Assembly (NCBI GenBank): GCA_016550425.1
Contig: JABXGS010000263.1
Location: 1-6,740 of the forward strand
Source of the DNA: an archaeon
GTDB lineage: Archaea > Asgardarchaeota > Hermodarchaeia > Hermodarchaeales > Hermodarchaeaceae
Length of the DNA: 6,740 nucleotides
Direction: 5' to 3'
A program made the position numbers and the translations under genes. The number at the start of each line of letters is the position of its first letter. Positions within the stretch are counted from its first letter, which is position 1. A model generated the notes under the pieces. The model was not told where the DNA came from and searched no databases. It saw only the letters and a program-made list of their open reading frames with translations. Positions 5,796 to 6,740 of the stretch are shown one piece after another.

Positions 5796-5802
5796 CCTAA
5801 AG
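5796..5802 (+). promoter_or_regulatory. Candidate promoter element CCTAAAG of the permease gene
   Basis: CCTAAAG on the plus strand ends 56 bases before ATG 5858. It lies only 9 bases from the oppositely oriented element of the divergent gene, so the two promoters are almost back to back. Confidence 0.35.
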
Positions 5803-5857
5803 AAAAACCATTAGGGTTCGGAAGGGAATAGGGCTGTATCGATACACCATAAAACGA

Positions 5858-6740
5858 ATGCAGCGGAACTGGAAACTCACCTTAGCCATTCTAATTGGCG
5901 TCGTTATCGGTACCACACTTTTTGCCAGCGCCAATATCGCTAGCGCCGCCACCCTCAATTATATGCTCCAAGAAACCCTCCAAAGCGTTCCTATTGACTT
6001 CTCCTACTCCCCCGAGTATACCCATATCCACGGATACCCGAATAGCACTAACCTTCCGCTGTATCAAACCACCATTGAGGGAGTAGAAGGAGTTCTAGGA
6101 ACCCATGTTTTAGCCCACCATTTCAACTATTCATATGGATTCGAAGATTATGTAATCTCAGTAACCACAGGAATCTCCGAAGATTCTCCAGTATGGATTG
6201 GTTCGAGTATCACTGGTGCCTCCACTCTGGGAACCAATGAAACCTACATTTTACAGCGATCCAGCGATTTAAGCCAATATCCCATTGGGAGTAATTGCAC
6301 AATTACTATCCATGTCGAGAGATGGTCAACGGAACCACTACTTATCAACCTAACCTTGGATGTTGTGGGAATTATCGAATTGACTGATGAAGGATTGAGC
6401 CATTTAGGCGAGGGGGCAATATATCCAAACCCATATTATGGCCGACAAAATGGCTTTATTGTTGATCTCAATCAAACACTTCTCCCTATTATTGATGCCA
6501 TTGGTAAGTTACCCTCTTTTCAGTGGGCTGCTGTTCACCCAAAGATTCACATCTATATAGATCGAGGTCGCCTCATTAATCCTTTTGATGTAACGGTATC
6601 GATTCAGCAAATCAACTTGATTGAACAACAAATCAGAAACGAATTAGGATTATCGAGTTATGATTACAGTCTCCAGAATCATCTATCCGTATTTTTGATT
6701 ATTTTTAGCAGTTTTGCTGAAAACCAGAAGTATACTTTTC
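5858..6740 (+). CDS. ABC transporter permease, FtsX/MacB-like (5' part)
   Basis: The open frame runs off the right edge; 294 codons are present from ATG 5858. Residues 1-6 are basic (MQRNWK), 7-29 form a membrane helix, and the rest is a large outside domain of the MacB periplasmic-core type: a beta-rich part with WIGSSITGASTLGTNETYIL, then HIYIDRGRLINPFDVTVSI and a helix (about 247-264). Several N-X-S/T sequons are present. The further membrane helices expected of an FtsX-like permease lie beyond the window, as may the ATPase. Such permeases work in lipoprotein, peptide or cell-wall related export and signalling; the substrate is unknown. The frame is open back to 5801, and the stretch before the ATG reads GLYRYTIKR, resembling the cytoplasmic helix that often precedes the first membrane helix, so the true start may be a rare codon upstream. 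No ribosome-binding site stands before the ATG. Confidence 0.7.
   Translation, partial: MQRNWKLTLAILIGVVIGTTLFASANIASAATLNYMLQETLQSVPIDFSYSPEYTHIHGYPNSTNLPLYQTTIEGVEGVLGTHVLAHHFNYSYGFEDYVISVTTGISEDSPVWIGSSITGASTLGTNETYILQRSSDLSQYPIGSNCTITIHVERWSTEPLLINLTLDVVGIIELTDEGLSHLGEGAIYPNPYYGRQNGFIVDLNQTLLPIIDAIGKLPSFQWAAVHPKIHIYIDRGRLINPFDVTVSIQQINLIEQQIRNELGLSSYDYSLQNHLSVFLIIFSSFAENQKYTF

Noticed and set aside
5895..6086. Plus-strand open frame of 63 codons within the permease
   Set aside because: It is a shifted reading of the permease; the long frame from 5858 shows a signal/anchor helix and family-like segments, whereas this one is a Pro/Ser-rich shadow.

Overview
The window looks like ordinary chromosomal DNA from an archaeon, and an Asgard archaeon (Thorarchaeota-like) is my best guess. 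The reasons are: an adenosylhomocysteinase of the short archaeal type without the C-terminal Lys/Tyr tail; GGTG/GGAGG ribosome-binding sites combined with GTG and TTG starts; A/T-rich CCT(T)AAA elements upstream of genes where archaeal TATA boxes would lie; a secreted Ig-like protein with many N-glycosylation sequons and a C-terminal membrane anchor; an FtsX/MacB-like permease with a large outside domain; and, at the left edge, the start of a small protein that reads like the longin/roadblock-type proteins common in Asgard genomes. The phylum is recalled from family resemblance, not tested.

Layout. Bases 1-97 (minus) hold the first 32 codons of a possible longin/roadblock-like protein. Bases 287-1927 (minus) hold two genes 36 bp apart: a YhfC-family intramembrane protease and, downstream of it, an Fpg/MutM-type DNA glycosylase. 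A 140-bp divergent spacer (1928-2067) contains a 10-bp perfect inverted repeat whose two arms are also the best promoter candidates for the flanking genes. Bases 2068-4193 (plus) hold adenosylhomocysteinase (ahcY) and, 86 bp later, a creatininase-family metal-dependent hydrolase starting at TTG. After a 41-bp convergent gap, bases 4235-5724 (minus) hold a surface-anchored Ig-like protein and an unknown four-helix membrane protein. A second divergent spacer (5725-5857) leads to a plus-strand ABC transporter permease (FtsX-like) that runs off the right edge.

Functionally there are three groups. ahcY recycles S-adenosylhomocysteine from methylation reactions, and the creatininase-like hydrolase may be co-transcribed with it. 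The Fpg/YhfC pair joins base-excision repair with a membrane protease, a pairing that may be accidental. The right third is cell-envelope material. I found no CRISPR, tRNA, rRNA, insertion sequence or phage gene. The best unexplained signal is regulatory: a CCT(T)AAA element recurs 54-56 bases before the chosen start codon of four genes. No intergenic stretch exceeds 300 bases; the longest is 98-286, which holds a possible TATA element and a T-rich tract. I see no clear evidence of a new multi-gene system.
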